A stretch of 64,000 nt of DNA, taken from NCBI GenBank assembly GCA_018649725.1, contig JABIHH010000088.1:1-64000 (forward strand), written 5' to 3'. The first letter of the stretch is position 1; every line of letters begins with the position of its first letter. Below the pieces are notes generated by a model. It worked only from the letters and a program-made list of their open reading frames with translations, made no database searches and had not been told where the DNA came from. Below are positions 25,915 through 35,029 of the stretch, in pieces. Origin of the DNA: Rhodospirillaceae bacterium. Its GTDB lineage: Bacteria > Pseudomonadota > Alphaproteobacteria > Rhodospirillales > UBA2165. Made by a program: the position numbers and the translations under genes.

Positions 25915-26712
25915 TTAATTTCCTTTGAAGTCAGGTTTATGTTTGGCCATGAAAGCCATCACGCCTTCTTGAAAATCTTGCGTATCAAAACAAGCAAAAC
26001 CTTCGGCCTGATCCTCAGCGGTCAACTCGGCCCCGGCAGCAACTTTATAAACAAACTTTTTATGCCAGCGATTGACCAACGGGGCCCCGGCACAGATTTT
26101 CTCAACCGTGCTCGCCACCGCTGCATCGACCTCCTCATCGGGGACGACGCGATTGACCAGACCTTTATCCTTAGCCTCAACGGCATCAAACACCCGTGCT
26201 TCATAAAGAATTTCCAGCGCAACCGCCGGGCCGACCAATCCCACCAGCGCCTCAACCTCGGGATAGGCCATGACGAGTCCAAGCTTATTAACCGGCACAC
26301 CGAATTTTGAGCCCGCTCCACAAATCCGCATATCACACATGAGGGCGAGCTCCATCGCACCACCGACACAAAGCCCCTGAATGCGCGCAATTACCGGATG
26401 GCGGCAGTCGCGGATCGCCTGCATCGAGGCATGCATCAGCCCACCATATTCCGTGGCCTGCTCAGAATTATTGCGCATCGTGGCAAATTCAGAAATATCA
26501 GCTCCCGGCCCAACCGCCTTGTCGCCTGCCCCTCTCAGCACAATACAGCGAAGGTCCTCATCTTGATCAAGCTCCTGAAAGACCTCACCAACGCGCTGCC
26601 ACATTTCTTTGTTGAGCGCGTTGAGCTTTTCCGGCCGGTTCAAGATGACGGTCGCAACCACACCATTTCCTACTTTGGCTCGCTCAACCAAAACTACATC
26701 TGTAGATGTCAT
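25915..26712 (-). CDS. enoyl-CoA hydratase/isomerase family protein
   Basis: This crotonase-fold protein has 265 residues. Oxyanion-hole segments are DKAVGPGADISEFATM and IQGLCVGGAMELALMCDMRI. The usual catalytic glutamates of true hydratases are not obvious in the GGAMELA region, so isomerase or other acyl-CoA chemistry is possible. It is the first gene of a two-gene operon with a family III CoA transferase 1 nt downstream, which suggests that the acid is activated and then hydrated or isomerised. It is divergent from a LysE-type exporter gene. Confidence 0.82.
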   Translation of the reverse strand: MTSTDVVLVERAKVGNGVVATVILNRPEKLNALNKEMWQRVGEVFQELDQDEDLRCIVLRGAGDKAVGPGADISEFATMRNNSEQATEYGGLMHASMQAIRDCRHPVIARIQGLCVGGAMELALMCDMRICGAGSKFGVPVNKLGLVMAYPEVEALVGLVGPAVALEILYEARVFDAVEAKDKGLVNRVVPDEEVDAAVASTVEKICAGAPLVNRWHKKFVYKVAAGAELTAEDQAEGFACFDTQDFQEGVMAFMAKHKPDFKGN

Positions 26713-26843
26713 GTTACTTCCCCGTACTGATTAACTGAGTTCTGATTCGGAAGCGTAACAAATTGAGGCAGGGAATCAATGCTGGGAGTAAAACGATTTG
26801 CAGGCTTGACGATTGGCTTGGCGTCTTCTACCTCAAGCTCATC

Positions 26844-27476
26844 ATGCCCGTAGAAATTTCCATCCTCTCCGCTTTTCTGATTGCCGCCGCCGCCATCGTG
26901 CTGTCGCCCGGCCCGGACACGATCATCATCATCCGTTATACGATGAGCTCGGGGAAACGCATCGGCATCGCCACGGTTGCCGGTGTCCAGCTTGGCTTGG
27001 TCTTTCACACGGTACTGGCGATTTTTGGCATCACAGTTATTATCGCGTCATCAGAGATGCTGTTTAAAGGTGTCGCCATTGCTGGGGCGCTTTATCTCGC
27101 CTGGCTGGGCATCCAAGGATTTTTACCGGGCAGCGCGACATTTGGATTTTCAGGCGCCCTGCCAGAAATCTCAGCCCACAAAGCCTGGCGAGATGCCTTT
27201 TTCTCAAACGCGCTCAACCCCAAAGTCATCGTGCTCTATCTGGCGCTGATGCCGAATTTCATAGATTTAGAGCGCGGCAATACCGGCGCTCAATTAGCTG
27301 TTCTGGGCACAGCCTTGATCATCATAAACATCTTCTGGCAGACGGGATTGGTGATCGCTGCGGATAAAGCCCGTGACTGGCTCGGCACGCCAGGGGTTCA
27401 AAAAGCCGTATCCTGGACGACCGGCGCAATTCTAATCTTCTTCGCCGCCATCATGCTGTGGACGAATGTGTTTTAG
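26844..27476 (+). CDS. LysE-family amino-acid exporter
   Basis: This inner-membrane protein has 210 residues and about six transmembrane segments, typical of the LysE/RhtB family. The conserved SPGPDTIIIIRYTMSSGKR motif follows the first helix. I start at the ATG at 26844 because it begins exactly where family members begin. The longer reading from a TTG at 26763 adds 27 residues without similarity. No clear ribosome site is seen. Its stop overlaps the stop of the convergent ychF by 4 nt. Substrate unknown, likely an amino acid or homoserine lactone-like compound. Confidence 0.82.
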   Translation: MPVEISILSAFLIAAAAIVLSPGPDTIIIIRYTMSSGKRIGIATVAGVQLGLVFHTVLAIFGITVIIASSEMLFKGVAIAGALYLAWLGIQGFLPGSATFGFSGALPEISAHKAWRDAFFSNALNPKVIVLYLALMPNFIDLERGNTGAQLAVLGTALIIINIFWQTGLVIAADKARDWLGTPGVQKAVSWTTGAILIFFAAIMLWTNVF

Positions 27477-28573
27477 TTATTAAACCTGAACAGCACGACA
27501 TCGCCGTCTTTAACGGTGTAGTCGCGGCCTTCTTGGCGCATTTTGCCGGCGTCTTTGCAGGGGACTTCGCCGCCGAGGCCAACGAAATCATCATAGGCGA
27601 TGGTTTCGGCGCAGATGAAGCCTTTTTCGAAATCGGTGTGGATGACACCGGCGGCTTGCGGGGCTTTGGTCTCAAGCGTGATGGTCCAGGCGCGGGCTTC
27701 TTTGGGGCCGGCGGTGAAATAGGTGATCAGGCCCAACAGTTCATAGCCGGCGCGGATCAAACGCGCGAGGCCGGTTTCTTCAAGGCCAAGCGCTTCCAGA
27801 AATTCCTGGCGTTCTTCCGGGTCAGTCAATTGCACGACCTCAGATTCGATCTTGGCCGAGATAACAATAGATCCGGCGCCATTCTCTTCGGCGTATTTAA
27901 CAACGGCTTCGGTGTAGGCGTTGCCGGTTGCCGCGTCACCTTCATCGACATTGCAGACGTAAAGTACCGGCTTGGAGGTCAGCAATTGCAGCATTTGGAA
28001 AAGCCGCTGCTCATCATCAGCGATGGTGACAGTGCGGGCCGGTTTACCTTCTCGCAAAGCGTCTAGGACGCATTCGATAATCGCGAGTTGTTGCACGGCA
28101 TCTTTATCATTGCCGCGGGCTTTTTTAGTCAACGGATCAACGCGCTTTTCCAAGCTTTCGAGATCAGAGAGCATGAGCTCCGTCTCAACCGTATCGGCGT
28201 CACGCACCGGATCGATTTCACCTTCAACATGGGTAATATCGGCATCATCGAAACAGCGGAGCACATGCAAAATAGCATCGGTTTCCCGGATGTTTGCCAA
28301 AAATTGATTGCCGAGCCCCTCGCCTTTACTAGCGCCTTTTACCAAGCCAGCGATATCGACAAATTCAATTTGGGTCGGCACAATTTGGGCTGATTTAGCA
28401 ATCGCCGAAATCTTATCTAAGCGGCTATCCGGCACGGCAACCCGGCCCGTGTTGGGCTCGATCGTGCAGAACGGATAGTTCGCAGCTTCTGCTGCAATCG
28501 TCTCGGTTAGTGCATTAAAAAGCGTTGATTTACCAACATTTGGCAGGCCAACGATACCGCAATTAAAACCCAT
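27473..28573 (-). CDS. ychF: ribosome-associated ATPase YchF/OLA1
   Basis: This Obg-family P-loop protein has 366 residues and hydrolyses ATP rather than GTP. The G1 motif GLPNVGKST is at 8-16, with DIAGLVKGASKGEG (G3 and switch II) at about 72-85 and a coiled-coil insert with ESLEKRVDPLTKKA. The C-terminal TGS domain ends in VKDGDVVLFRFNN. Its start codon overlaps the pth stop as TAATG. It is the last gene of the prs-rplY-pth-ychF block that is conserved in alphaproteobacteria and links translation quality functions. Confidence 0.95.
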   Translation of the reverse strand: MGFNCGIVGLPNVGKSTLFNALTETIAAEAANYPFCTIEPNTGRVAVPDSRLDKISAIAKSAQIVPTQIEFVDIAGLVKGASKGEGLGNQFLANIRETDAILHVLRCFDDADITHVEGEIDPVRDADTVETELMLSDLESLEKRVDPLTKKARGNDKDAVQQLAIIECVLDALREGKPARTVTIADDEQRLFQMLQLLTSKPVLYVCNVDEGDAATGNAYTEAVVKYAEENGAGSIVISAKIESEVVQLTDPEERQEFLEALGLEETGLARLIRAGYELLGLITYFTAGPKEARAWTITLETKAPQAAGVIHTDFEKGFICAETIAYDDFVGLGGEVPCKDAGKMRQEGRDYTVKDGDVVLFRFNN

Positions 28574-29178
28574 TACTTATTTTCCTTTGGACTTTCTTTT
28601 TTGTCTTCATTTGGATTGAGGATCAAGGCGACTTTGGTTGAAAACCCCGCATCATCGCCGTGAATAAGTTTATCGACACTGAGCGTCATCGCATCCAAAA
28701 GCGGCTCGACCCAATCTTGGTCGGATTTGGAGAAATTTTTGAGCACATGTCCGGTCACCCGGCCTTTTTCGCCTGGATGGCCAATGCCAATACGGACACG
28801 ATGAAAGTCTGGACCAATATGTGCGGCGATACTTTTAAGACCATTATGCCCGGCCAAACCGCCGCCTTTTTTGACCCGAATTTTGCCGGGTGCCAGGTCC
28901 AGCTCATCATGCAGCACAATCACATGTTCGGCCTCAATTTTATAAAAGCGCGCCGCTTCGGCGACAGAACGTCCAGATTCGTTCATGTATGTCGTCGGCT
29001 TGAGCAGTAGAACTTTATCGCCACCAATCGTGCCATCCGCCACTTCACCTTGAAACTTAGAACGGAACGGCTGAAAGGAATAATGGCGATGGATATCATC
29101 CACCGCCATAAATCCAATATTGTGGCGATTACCGGCATAGTCGGAGCCGGGATTACCTAAGCCAACCAGAAGGTACAT
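28573..29178 (-). CDS. pth: peptidyl-tRNA hydrolase
   Basis: This 201-residue enzyme releases peptides from prematurely dissociated peptidyl-tRNA. The active-site motif [18 protein letters not shown] contains Asn9 and catalytic His19. The [15 protein letters not shown] segment and [27 protein letters not shown] complete the site. A polar C-terminal tail ([14 protein letters not shown]) extends beyond the fold. It lies 54 nt downstream of rplY and overlaps ychF by TAATG. Confidence 0.95.
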   Translation of the reverse strand: MYLLVGLGNPGSDYAGNRHNIGFMAVDDIHRHYSFQPFRSKFQGEVADGTIGGDKVLLLKPTTYMNESGRSVAEAARFYKIEAEHVIVLHDELDLAPGKIRVKKGGGLAGHNGLKSIAAHIGPDFHRVRIGIGHPGEKGRVTGHVLKNFSKSDQDWVEPLLDAMTLSVDKLIHGDDAGFSTKVALILNPNEDKKESPKENK

Positions 29179-29232
29179 AAATCTGCTCCAGGGTTGTCTT
29201 GCGTTGCCACATTCCTAAAGAAACAGGAAAAA

Positions 29233-29916
29233 TTAGTCGTCGGAATCGTCGTCTGCGTCGCCTTCTTCGCCTTCGACACCTTCTTCGCCTTCGACACCCT
29301 CTTCGCCCTCTTCGCCTTCTTCGCCTTCGGTTTCCACTTCAATTTCTTCCATAATCGTCGGAGCGGCAACCGTAGCAACAGTGAAGTCACGATCCGTAAT
29401 GGGCTCGGCACCATTTGGCAAATCGAGCATTGAAATGTGAATTGAATCACCGATATCAAGGCCGGTCAGGTCAATTTTAATGTCTTGTGGGATATTCAAT
29501 GGCGAACAACGCAATTCAATTTCACGGCGCACAATGTTCAACACACCACCGCGTTTGAGACCAGGTGAGTCTTCTTCATTAGCGAAGATCACAGGAATCT
29601 CAAGAACGATTTTGGTGTTCTCATTAAAGCGCAAGAAATCGACATGCAGTGGACGATCCGTTACCGGGTCGAGTTGCAAATCACGGGCCAGCACTTGGTG
29701 CTTATTGCCTGCAACGTCTACTGCGAAAACATGCGTAAAAAAACCGGGGTTGTTGATAAGCCGGGTCAGTTCTTTTCCATCGACGGAAATTGTCACTGCA
29801 TCCTGCTTATCACCATAGATAACCGCTGGGACTTTGCCCTCGCGACGTGCTGCTCGTGCCACCCCCTTGCCGGCCCGATCACGCGCCTCGGCGGTGATGT
29901 TAATAGCTTCAGCCAT
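29233..29916 (-). CDS. rplY: 50S ribosomal protein L25/CTC with acidic tail
   Basis: This 227-residue long (CTC-type) L25 binds 5S rRNA. The N-terminal L25 domain (about 5-95) starts with ITAEARDRAGKGVARAARREGKVPAVIYGDK and is followed by the TL5-type C-terminal domain. The last ~30 residues are almost only Glu, Gly, Val and Asp, as imperfect EEGEEG/VEGEEG repeats ending in DADDDSDD. The repeat is visible in the DNA at about 29236-29335 and could expand or contract by slippage. It lies between prs and pth in a conserved order. Confidence 0.93.
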   Translation of the reverse strand: MAEAINITAEARDRAGKGVARAARREGKVPAVIYGDKQDAVTISVDGKELTRLINNPGFFTHVFAVDVAGNKHQVLARDLQLDPVTDRPLHVDFLRFNENTKIVLEIPVIFANEEDSPGLKRGGVLNIVRREIELRCSPLNIPQDIKIDLTGLDIGDSIHISMLDLPNGAEPITDRDFTVATVAAPTIMEEIEVETEGEEGEEGEEGVEGEEGVEGEEGDADDDSDD

Positions 29917-30054
29917 TGTCTTACTCCTAAGATTGCGGCGTTAAGACACCTTGGCCTCCAGGGGTGCCAAGCGTGCGGATTTAACGCTCAAGAAAGGCTG
30001 GGGTTTAAAGCTTTCCGGGCACCCTGTCAATACAAGGAGAGCGGATTTCAGGGA

Positions 30055-30987
30055 CTAATCAAACAGGCTGGAAACAGAGTTCTCATCACTGATCCGTCGC
30101 ATCGCTTCGGCGATCAATGGCGCGATGGTAATTTGCTGCATATTATGAGCCACCCGCATCGCTTCGGTCGCCATAATACTGTCCGTCGTCACCATGGTTT
30201 CAATGGGTGAAGATGAAACCCGGGCAACCGCGCCACCTGACAACACACCATGGGTACAATAAGCTGACACCGATTTTGCACCTTGATTTTTTAAAGCCAC
30301 CGCTGCATTGCAAAGCGTGCCGCCAGAATCGACGATATCATCGATCAAAATACAGTGGCGATCTTCAACATCACCGATAATGTTCATGACTTCTGATTCG
30401 CCCGCACGTTCCCGCCGCTTATCAATGATAGCCAGATCGGTATTTAGGCGTTTAGCAAAAGCCCGAGCTCTGATAACACCGCCAACATCCGGCGACACCA
30501 TAATCAAATCATCGCCATTAAATTTTTCCTCGATATCTTTAATAAACACCGGCGCTGCATAGAGGTTATCCAGCGGAATATCAAAGAAACCTTGAATTTG
30601 ACCGGCATGGAGATCTAGCGTTAAGACACGATCTGCCCCAGATTCGGTGATCAGATTGGCCACTAATTTAGCGGAAATCGGCGTTCTCGGGCCTGATTTC
30701 CGATCTTGGCGGGCATAGCCGAAATAGGGCAGTACGGCGGTAATTCGCCGGGCTGAACCCCGTTTCAGCGCATCCATCGTCACCAAAAGCTCCATCAAAT
30801 TATCATTCGCCGGATAAGAGGTGGATTGGATAACAAAGACATCCTCACCGCGGACGTTTTCGTTGATCTCAACAAAGACTTCCATATCAGAAAAACGGCG
30901 AATGCTTGCACTGGTCAAAGGTAAATTAAGATAGGCGGAGATCGCTTCCGCGATCGGACGATTACTATTGCAGCTGAGGACTTTCAT
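30055..30987 (-). CDS. prs: ribose-phosphate pyrophosphokinase
   Basis: This 310-residue enzyme makes PRPP from ribose 5-phosphate and ATP for purine, pyrimidine, His and Trp synthesis. Family motifs are clear: the flexible loop [19 protein letters not shown], the ATP site [18 protein letters not shown], and the PRPP-binding signature [18 protein letters not shown] in the C-terminal half. It is the first gene of the prs-rplY-pth-ychF block. About 140 nt to rplY leave room for an internal promoter or leader. Confidence 0.96.
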   Translation of the reverse strand: MKVLSCNSNRPIAEAISAYLNLPLTSASIRRFSDMEVFVEINENVRGEDVFVIQSTSYPANDNLMELLVTMDALKRGSARRITAVLPYFGYARQDRKSGPRTPISAKLVANLITESGADRVLTLDLHAGQIQGFFDIPLDNLYAAPVFIKDIEEKFNGDDLIMVSPDVGGVIRARAFAKRLNTDLAIIDKRRERAGESEVMNIIGDVEDRHCILIDDIVDSGGTLCNAAVALKNQGAKSVSAYCTHGVLSGGAVARVSSSPIETMVTTDSIMATEAMRVAHNMQQITIAPLIAEAMRRISDENSVSSLFD

Positions 30988-31138
30988 CCTGGCAGAACCC
31001 CCTTAAAAGAAACTGGGCGTTACGGGCCCAAATAACCCGCACAAAACATAAAATATGTTCCAGCAAAAACTTGATTTTATGTATCAGTGAGTCCGGTTCA
31101 TGTAAACGGTATAGATTCACCGGATACAGATTTTTTTC

Positions 31139-32164
31139 TCAACGTGGAATGATGAGGCCTTTCTTACCATCTGAGGGGGCCAAATATTGCTCAACGATAT
31201 CAATGATACCAATGCTGCCGCCCTGGGCAATGACATGCGCCATATCTCCCCAACGGCCATTGAGCGCACCCACCGGCACCTTATTGTTTTGCGTTACTTT
31301 TCCAAGTTCCCGGCCCTCTTTTGTCGCCACCAGCCAGGTAATAGCGACATCATTTGTCGCATCATAGGGTGGGCTTACATTAACGAATCCCTTCACCAAA
31401 AAATCCGATCCGAGACGCTTTGGAACAATATCTGCGCCGGCAATAATCATGCTCCGACGGAGATTACGAAGCAGTGAAATATTACCGTCTCCCGGCGCAC
31501 CAATGATCTCAGCCAAATAGATTTTTGACTTTTTTGGAAGAATCGCCGAATCACCCGTCGAAGCGGATGTTGTTTTTTGCGGAATTGCTCCGGGATCGTT
31601 CAAAATTTCTGCCGAAGATTTGCTGGCCGGTTGCGCTTTCGTCACCGGCTGTTTCAAAGCTACTCTTTTAGGCCTTTGCTGGGCATATAACATGCGCACA
31701 ACTTCCCGTCCCATATCGGCGCTAAGATCGACCAGCAATTCCTTATCCAAGAATAGCCAACCAGCCCGATCACCAGTTACGCGTAGATCAAACGCATCGA
31801 GCTTTTCGCCATCAGCGCTCCTTAGGCTCCAAATAATTTCAACCTGCTCGGGATCGGAAACGGAAAGATAGTTGATTTTCAAAGCCCCATTGAGGATATA
31901 GCGCGGGCGAAAACTGGTGGCTTTACTTGCCGGCACATTCTCCGCCCAGAGGGATTTAATCATGTTTTCGGCCAATGGTTTGGCAAGCGAGGCCGGTAAC
32001 TCTGGGCTCACCTGAACGCGGATAGCGCCACCGCCAGCCAAGGCGAGCAACGGATTATTGGTCGTCGCCCCGCTATGAGCAAAGGGTTTTGGCAGACTGC
32101 CGCACGCGCCAAGCAAGCCAATACAGCAAAGTGCCAAGACAATTTGGCGACAGCTACGTAACAC
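31139..32164 (-). CDS. envelope lipoprotein of unknown function
   Basis: This 341-residue protein has a lipoprotein signal peptide with lipobox LGAC, and Cys21 is the probable acylation site. The mature part falls into two alpha/beta stretches joined by a Pro/Ala/Lys/Ser-rich linker (about 165-210). This type is seen next to PgeF and Lgt in alphaproteobacteria, but I recognise no named domain. The start is GTG at 32164, chosen because it immediately begins the signal peptide. No strong ribosome site is seen. It is co-directional with pgeF, 69 nt downstream of it. Confidence 0.68.
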   Translation of the reverse strand: MLRSCRQIVLALCCIGLLGACGSLPKPFAHSGATTNNPLLALAGGGAIRVQVSPELPASLAKPLAENMIKSLWAENVPASKATSFRPRYILNGALKINYLSVSDPEQVEIIWSLRSADGEKLDAFDLRVTGDRAGWLFLDKELLVDLSADMGREVVRMLYAQQRPKRVALKQPVTKAQPASKSSAEILNDPGAIPQKTTSASTGDSAILPKKSKIYLAEIIGAPGDGNISLLRNLRRSMIIAGADIVPKRLGSDFLVKGFVNVSPPYDATNDVAITWLVATKEGRELGKVTQNNKVPVGALNGRWGDMAHVIAQGGSIGIIDIVEQYLAPSDGKKGLIIPR

Positions 32165-32233
32165 AAGTCACCAACATAACAGCCAGGCAAAAGAACAATA
32201 AAATAACGATATGCGGCATTTATAAAGTCCTAT

Positions 32234-33001
32234 TTAGGCACTCAAAGATATGGCGGAAATTTCGCGGCCATAATCTTCCTCGCCCTGCAAGACAGAGCGA
32301 CGATAAGAATAAAACCGTGCCTCATCCTTACAAGTATCATAACCGGTCTGATAAATCTCGCCGACACCTAAAATGCGCAACCTTGCTTCAACATAGCCGG
32401 TGAGATCAAACATGTAGTGGCCCTCTTTTATCGACGGTTTGAAGAAAATCTCATTTTCTTGACCCCCATCAACAAAGCGGGCAAAAAATTCCGGCCCGAT
32501 TTCGTAGGAGTCCTGGCCAATGCTTGGCCCGATCGCCGCTTTAATACCGCCGTAAGACGCGCCCAAATCCACCATCTCAGCTATCGTCGCCTCGAGGATG
32601 CCGGTAAAAGCCCCCTGCCATCCGGCATGTGCGGCACCGATCACACCGGCTTGGTCGTCCGCGAACAAAACCGGTGTGCAATCTGCGGTCAAAATGCTGA
32701 GCACAAGGCCAGGCTTATTTGTCGCCATACCGTCGGCTTCGGGTGCATTGTCAAAGGACCAGGCTTCATTGACGGTAATGGCTTTGGCAGAATGGACCTG
32801 ATAGCAGGTCAGCAATTGCCCGTCAGAAATTTTGAGGCTTTGCAAAACGCGGCCACGATTCTCGGCGACGTTTTCAGGCGCATCAGCAGAACCAAACCCG
32901 CAATTGAGTGAGTTATATAGCCCGCCGCTCACCCCGCCCTCACGGGTGAAAAAACCGTGGCGGATAGAGCTATTGGATGTCAAATCTTCAACAACAATCA
33001 C
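32234..33001 (-). CDS. pgeF: peptidoglycan editing factor PgeF (laccase-domain YfiH family)
   Basis: This 255-residue Cu-oxidase_4-type protein belongs to the family that removes wrongly incorporated L-Ser from peptidoglycan precursors. It was formerly called polyphenol oxidase. The metal site of the family is formed by His70 (YQVHS), Cys108 (TADCTP) and His125 (AAHAGWQG). The RHGFFTREGGVSGGLYNSLN N terminus is diagnostic. It lies 9 nt after the methyltransferase gene in the lgt-midA-pgeF order common in alphaproteobacteria, linking lipoprotein and envelope functions. Confidence 0.92.
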   Translation of the reverse strand: MIVVEDLTSNSSIRHGFFTREGGVSGGLYNSLNCGFGSADAPENVAENRGRVLQSLKISDGQLLTCYQVHSAKAITVNEAWSFDNAPEADGMATNKPGLVLSILTADCTPVLFADDQAGVIGAAHAGWQGAFTGILEATIAEMVDLGASYGGIKAAIGPSIGQDSYEIGPEFFARFVDGGQENEIFFKPSIKEGHYMFDLTGYVEARLRILGVGEIYQTGYDTCKDEARFYSYRRSVLQGEEDYGREISAISLSA

Positions 33002-33010
33002 AATTCCCGC

Positions 33011-34117
33011 TCACTCTCCTTTGTCATTGTCATAGCCAAACCCTTCCGGCATCGGCATATCCGGATGGGTGAGCGCCAGTACTTTAAACAGCGTGCCCAT
33101 TTCGTCTTCACCAATCAATCGATTTAATCCGCTAAAGACTTCGTTCATTTGACCAGTTGAGGCGATTTTCTTGAGTTGCTTTGCCCGATGTTCTATCCCC
33201 AGCGGGCGCAAAAAATCTCGCTGCGTGATCGCGCCATAAGCCAAAGCCCCTGCGGCGCGCGCATTTTCAGCCATTTGCTCAAAATCGACATGCGCCGTCA
33301 GATCAGCTTCACCGGGATCGCATAACACATCATGAAATTTGTGATCCTTCACGGCTTGCAAGGTATCGCCAATACCGGATGGCGTATGGCCATAATCAAT
33401 AAACAACGCTGCGCCGCCATATTTGGCAATCTCTCCGGCGATGGAGGTGACCAGCGCAACACCGGCCGGGCTAAACTCAAAAATGCTGCCCGGCGGACTA
33501 TCGGCGAGCGCGGCTGGAATAAATGCCTCAGGCACGGCGGCACTTTGATCCAGCATCCAATGCAGCTCCCCCGCCTCATTGCAGCCGACTTTGCGTTCTC
33601 CCCAGCCCGCAACAGATTTTTCAAACTGCCGGATCGGCAGGGCATCGAGCAATTCATTGGCGACCAGGATGAACGGGCCTTCCGGCACATCGGCAAAACT
33701 TTTATGCCATTGGATATCAACATCGAGTGCATCCAGATTGCGGCGCTGGCGCTTTTGCAAACTGGGGCTGGTCTCAATCATATGGATATCGATGGCATCC
33801 AGGAATTGCGGTGCCATAACCAGCGCGCGGATCGCATCGACCATCAATGTGCCTCGGCCCGGCCCCATCTCGATGAGATTTATTTTCGACGGGCTACCCA
33901 TTTGGTTCCAGGTAATGGCGCACCAAAGGCCAATCAACTCGCCAAACATCTGGCTGATTTCGGGCGCGGTAATAAAGTCACCCGATTTGCCCAACGGATC
34001 ACCCGTCATGTAATAGCCATGCTTGGGATTGGCCAAAGCTTCTGACATATAATCTGCGACCAAAAGCGGTCCCTCGGCGGCAATACGTTTTTTCAGATGT
34101 TCCAGCAACTCGCTCAT
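33011..34117 (-). CDS. class I SAM-dependent methyltransferase, MidA/NDUFAF7 family
   Basis: This 368-residue homolog of mitochondrial NDUFAF7/MidA methylates an arginine of a complex I subunit in eukaryotes. In bacteria the target is less certain. Motif I is IEMGPGRGTLM and the N-terminal signature YMSEALANPKHGYYMTGDPLGKSGDFITAPEISQMFGELIG is intact. I use the ATG at 34117 rather than the preceding TTG. It starts 9 nt after the lgt stop and is followed 9 nt later by pgeF, so it is in one operon. Confidence 0.9.
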   Translation of the reverse strand: MSELLEHLKKRIAAEGPLLVADYMSEALANPKHGYYMTGDPLGKSGDFITAPEISQMFGELIGLWCAITWNQMGSPSKINLIEMGPGRGTLMVDAIRALVMAPQFLDAIDIHMIETSPSLQKRQRRNLDALDVDIQWHKSFADVPEGPFILVANELLDALPIRQFEKSVAGWGERKVGCNEAGELHWMLDQSAAVPEAFIPAALADSPPGSIFEFSPAGVALVTSIAGEIAKYGGAALFIDYGHTPSGIGDTLQAVKDHKFHDVLCDPGEADLTAHVDFEQMAENARAAGALAYGAITQRDFLRPLGIEHRAKQLKKIASTGQMNEVFSGLNRLIGEDEMGTLFKVLALTHPDMPMPEGFGYDNDKGE

Positions 34118-34126
34118 CAAGCGATA

Positions 34127-34921
34127 TTAGACGGTTTTTTCGGGGCGGAAAATAAGATAAAGGCCGAGCGCCACCAGCGGCACCGATAGCAATTGACCCA
34201 TCGTGAAAGTGCCAAATAAGAAACCGATATGAGCATCAGGCTGGCGAAACAATTCAACAAAGCCCCGGGCCGCCGCATAGCCAACCATGAAGACCCCCGA
34301 CAAAAAGCCAGCCTTAAGGCGCCATCGATCACTTTTCGAAAGCAGGAATAAAATAATAAACAAGAGAAGCCCTTCAAGCGCCGCCTCATAAAGCTGACTT
34401 GGATGGCGGGGTAGCGGACCGCCATGGGGAAACACCATCGCCCACGGCACGTCCGAAATCCGGCCAAAAAGCTCGCCATTGATAAAATTAGCAATCCGGC
34501 CAAAAAACAAGCCAATCGGCGTCGCACAAGCCACCGCATCACCGACCGCCCAATAGCTTAACTTGCGTTGCCGACAAAACAATATGACGGCCAAGATAAC
34601 GCCTATCAGCCCACCATGAAACGACATCCCGCCTTCCCAGACTTTTAGGATGTCGAGGGGGTGATCCAAATAAAAGGCAGCTTTATAAAACGCGATATAG
34701 CCAAGTCGTCCGCCAAGAAATATCCCCAGAAAAACCCAAATGAGAAAATCATCGGCATTTTTCCGGTCCATCGCATAAGGCGGCTTAGCGGCAAAAGCCT
34801 TAATATATTGAATGCCCAGCAGCACGCCCGCCAGATAGGCCAGCCCATACCAGCGGATGGCAAGCGGGCCGACCGAAAAAATTATCGGATCGATATTTGG
34901 AAAGGCGATTGCGAAACTCAT
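34127..34921 (-). CDS. lgt: prolipoprotein diacylglyceryl transferase
   Basis: This inner-membrane enzyme, 264 residues, attaches diacylglycerol to the lipobox cysteine of prolipoproteins. About seven transmembrane helices are visible. The Lgt signature GRIANFINGELFGR and the HGGLIGV and RHPSQLYEA motifs are present, including the essential His and Arg residues. It is the first gene of lgt-midA-pgeF. A 63-bp near-copy of its segment 34807-34869 is found at 38275-38337. Confidence 0.96.
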   Translation of the reverse strand: MSFAIAFPNIDPIIFSVGPLAIRWYGLAYLAGVLLGIQYIKAFAAKPPYAMDRKNADDFLIWVFLGIFLGGRLGYIAFYKAAFYLDHPLDILKVWEGGMSFHGGLIGVILAVILFCRQRKLSYWAVGDAVACATPIGLFFGRIANFINGELFGRISDVPWAMVFPHGGPLPRHPSQLYEAALEGLLLFIILFLLSKSDRWRLKAGFLSGVFMVGYAAARGFVELFRQPDAHIGFLFGTFTMGQLLSVPLVALGLYLIFRPEKTV

Positions 34922-35029
34922 GCCTAACCCTCTACCCGAAAGTCATGCTTAGGCCAAATAAAATCTAAAATAATATTGTGAACCCGTGGCTCATCAAATC
35001 GCCTCAAGACATTGCTTGGTGCACTAAAT

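Noticed and set aside
29194-29433. Phe-rich plus-strand frame opposite rplY
   Set aside because: It is the antisense reading of the Glu/Gly-rich tail of L25 and has no independent support.
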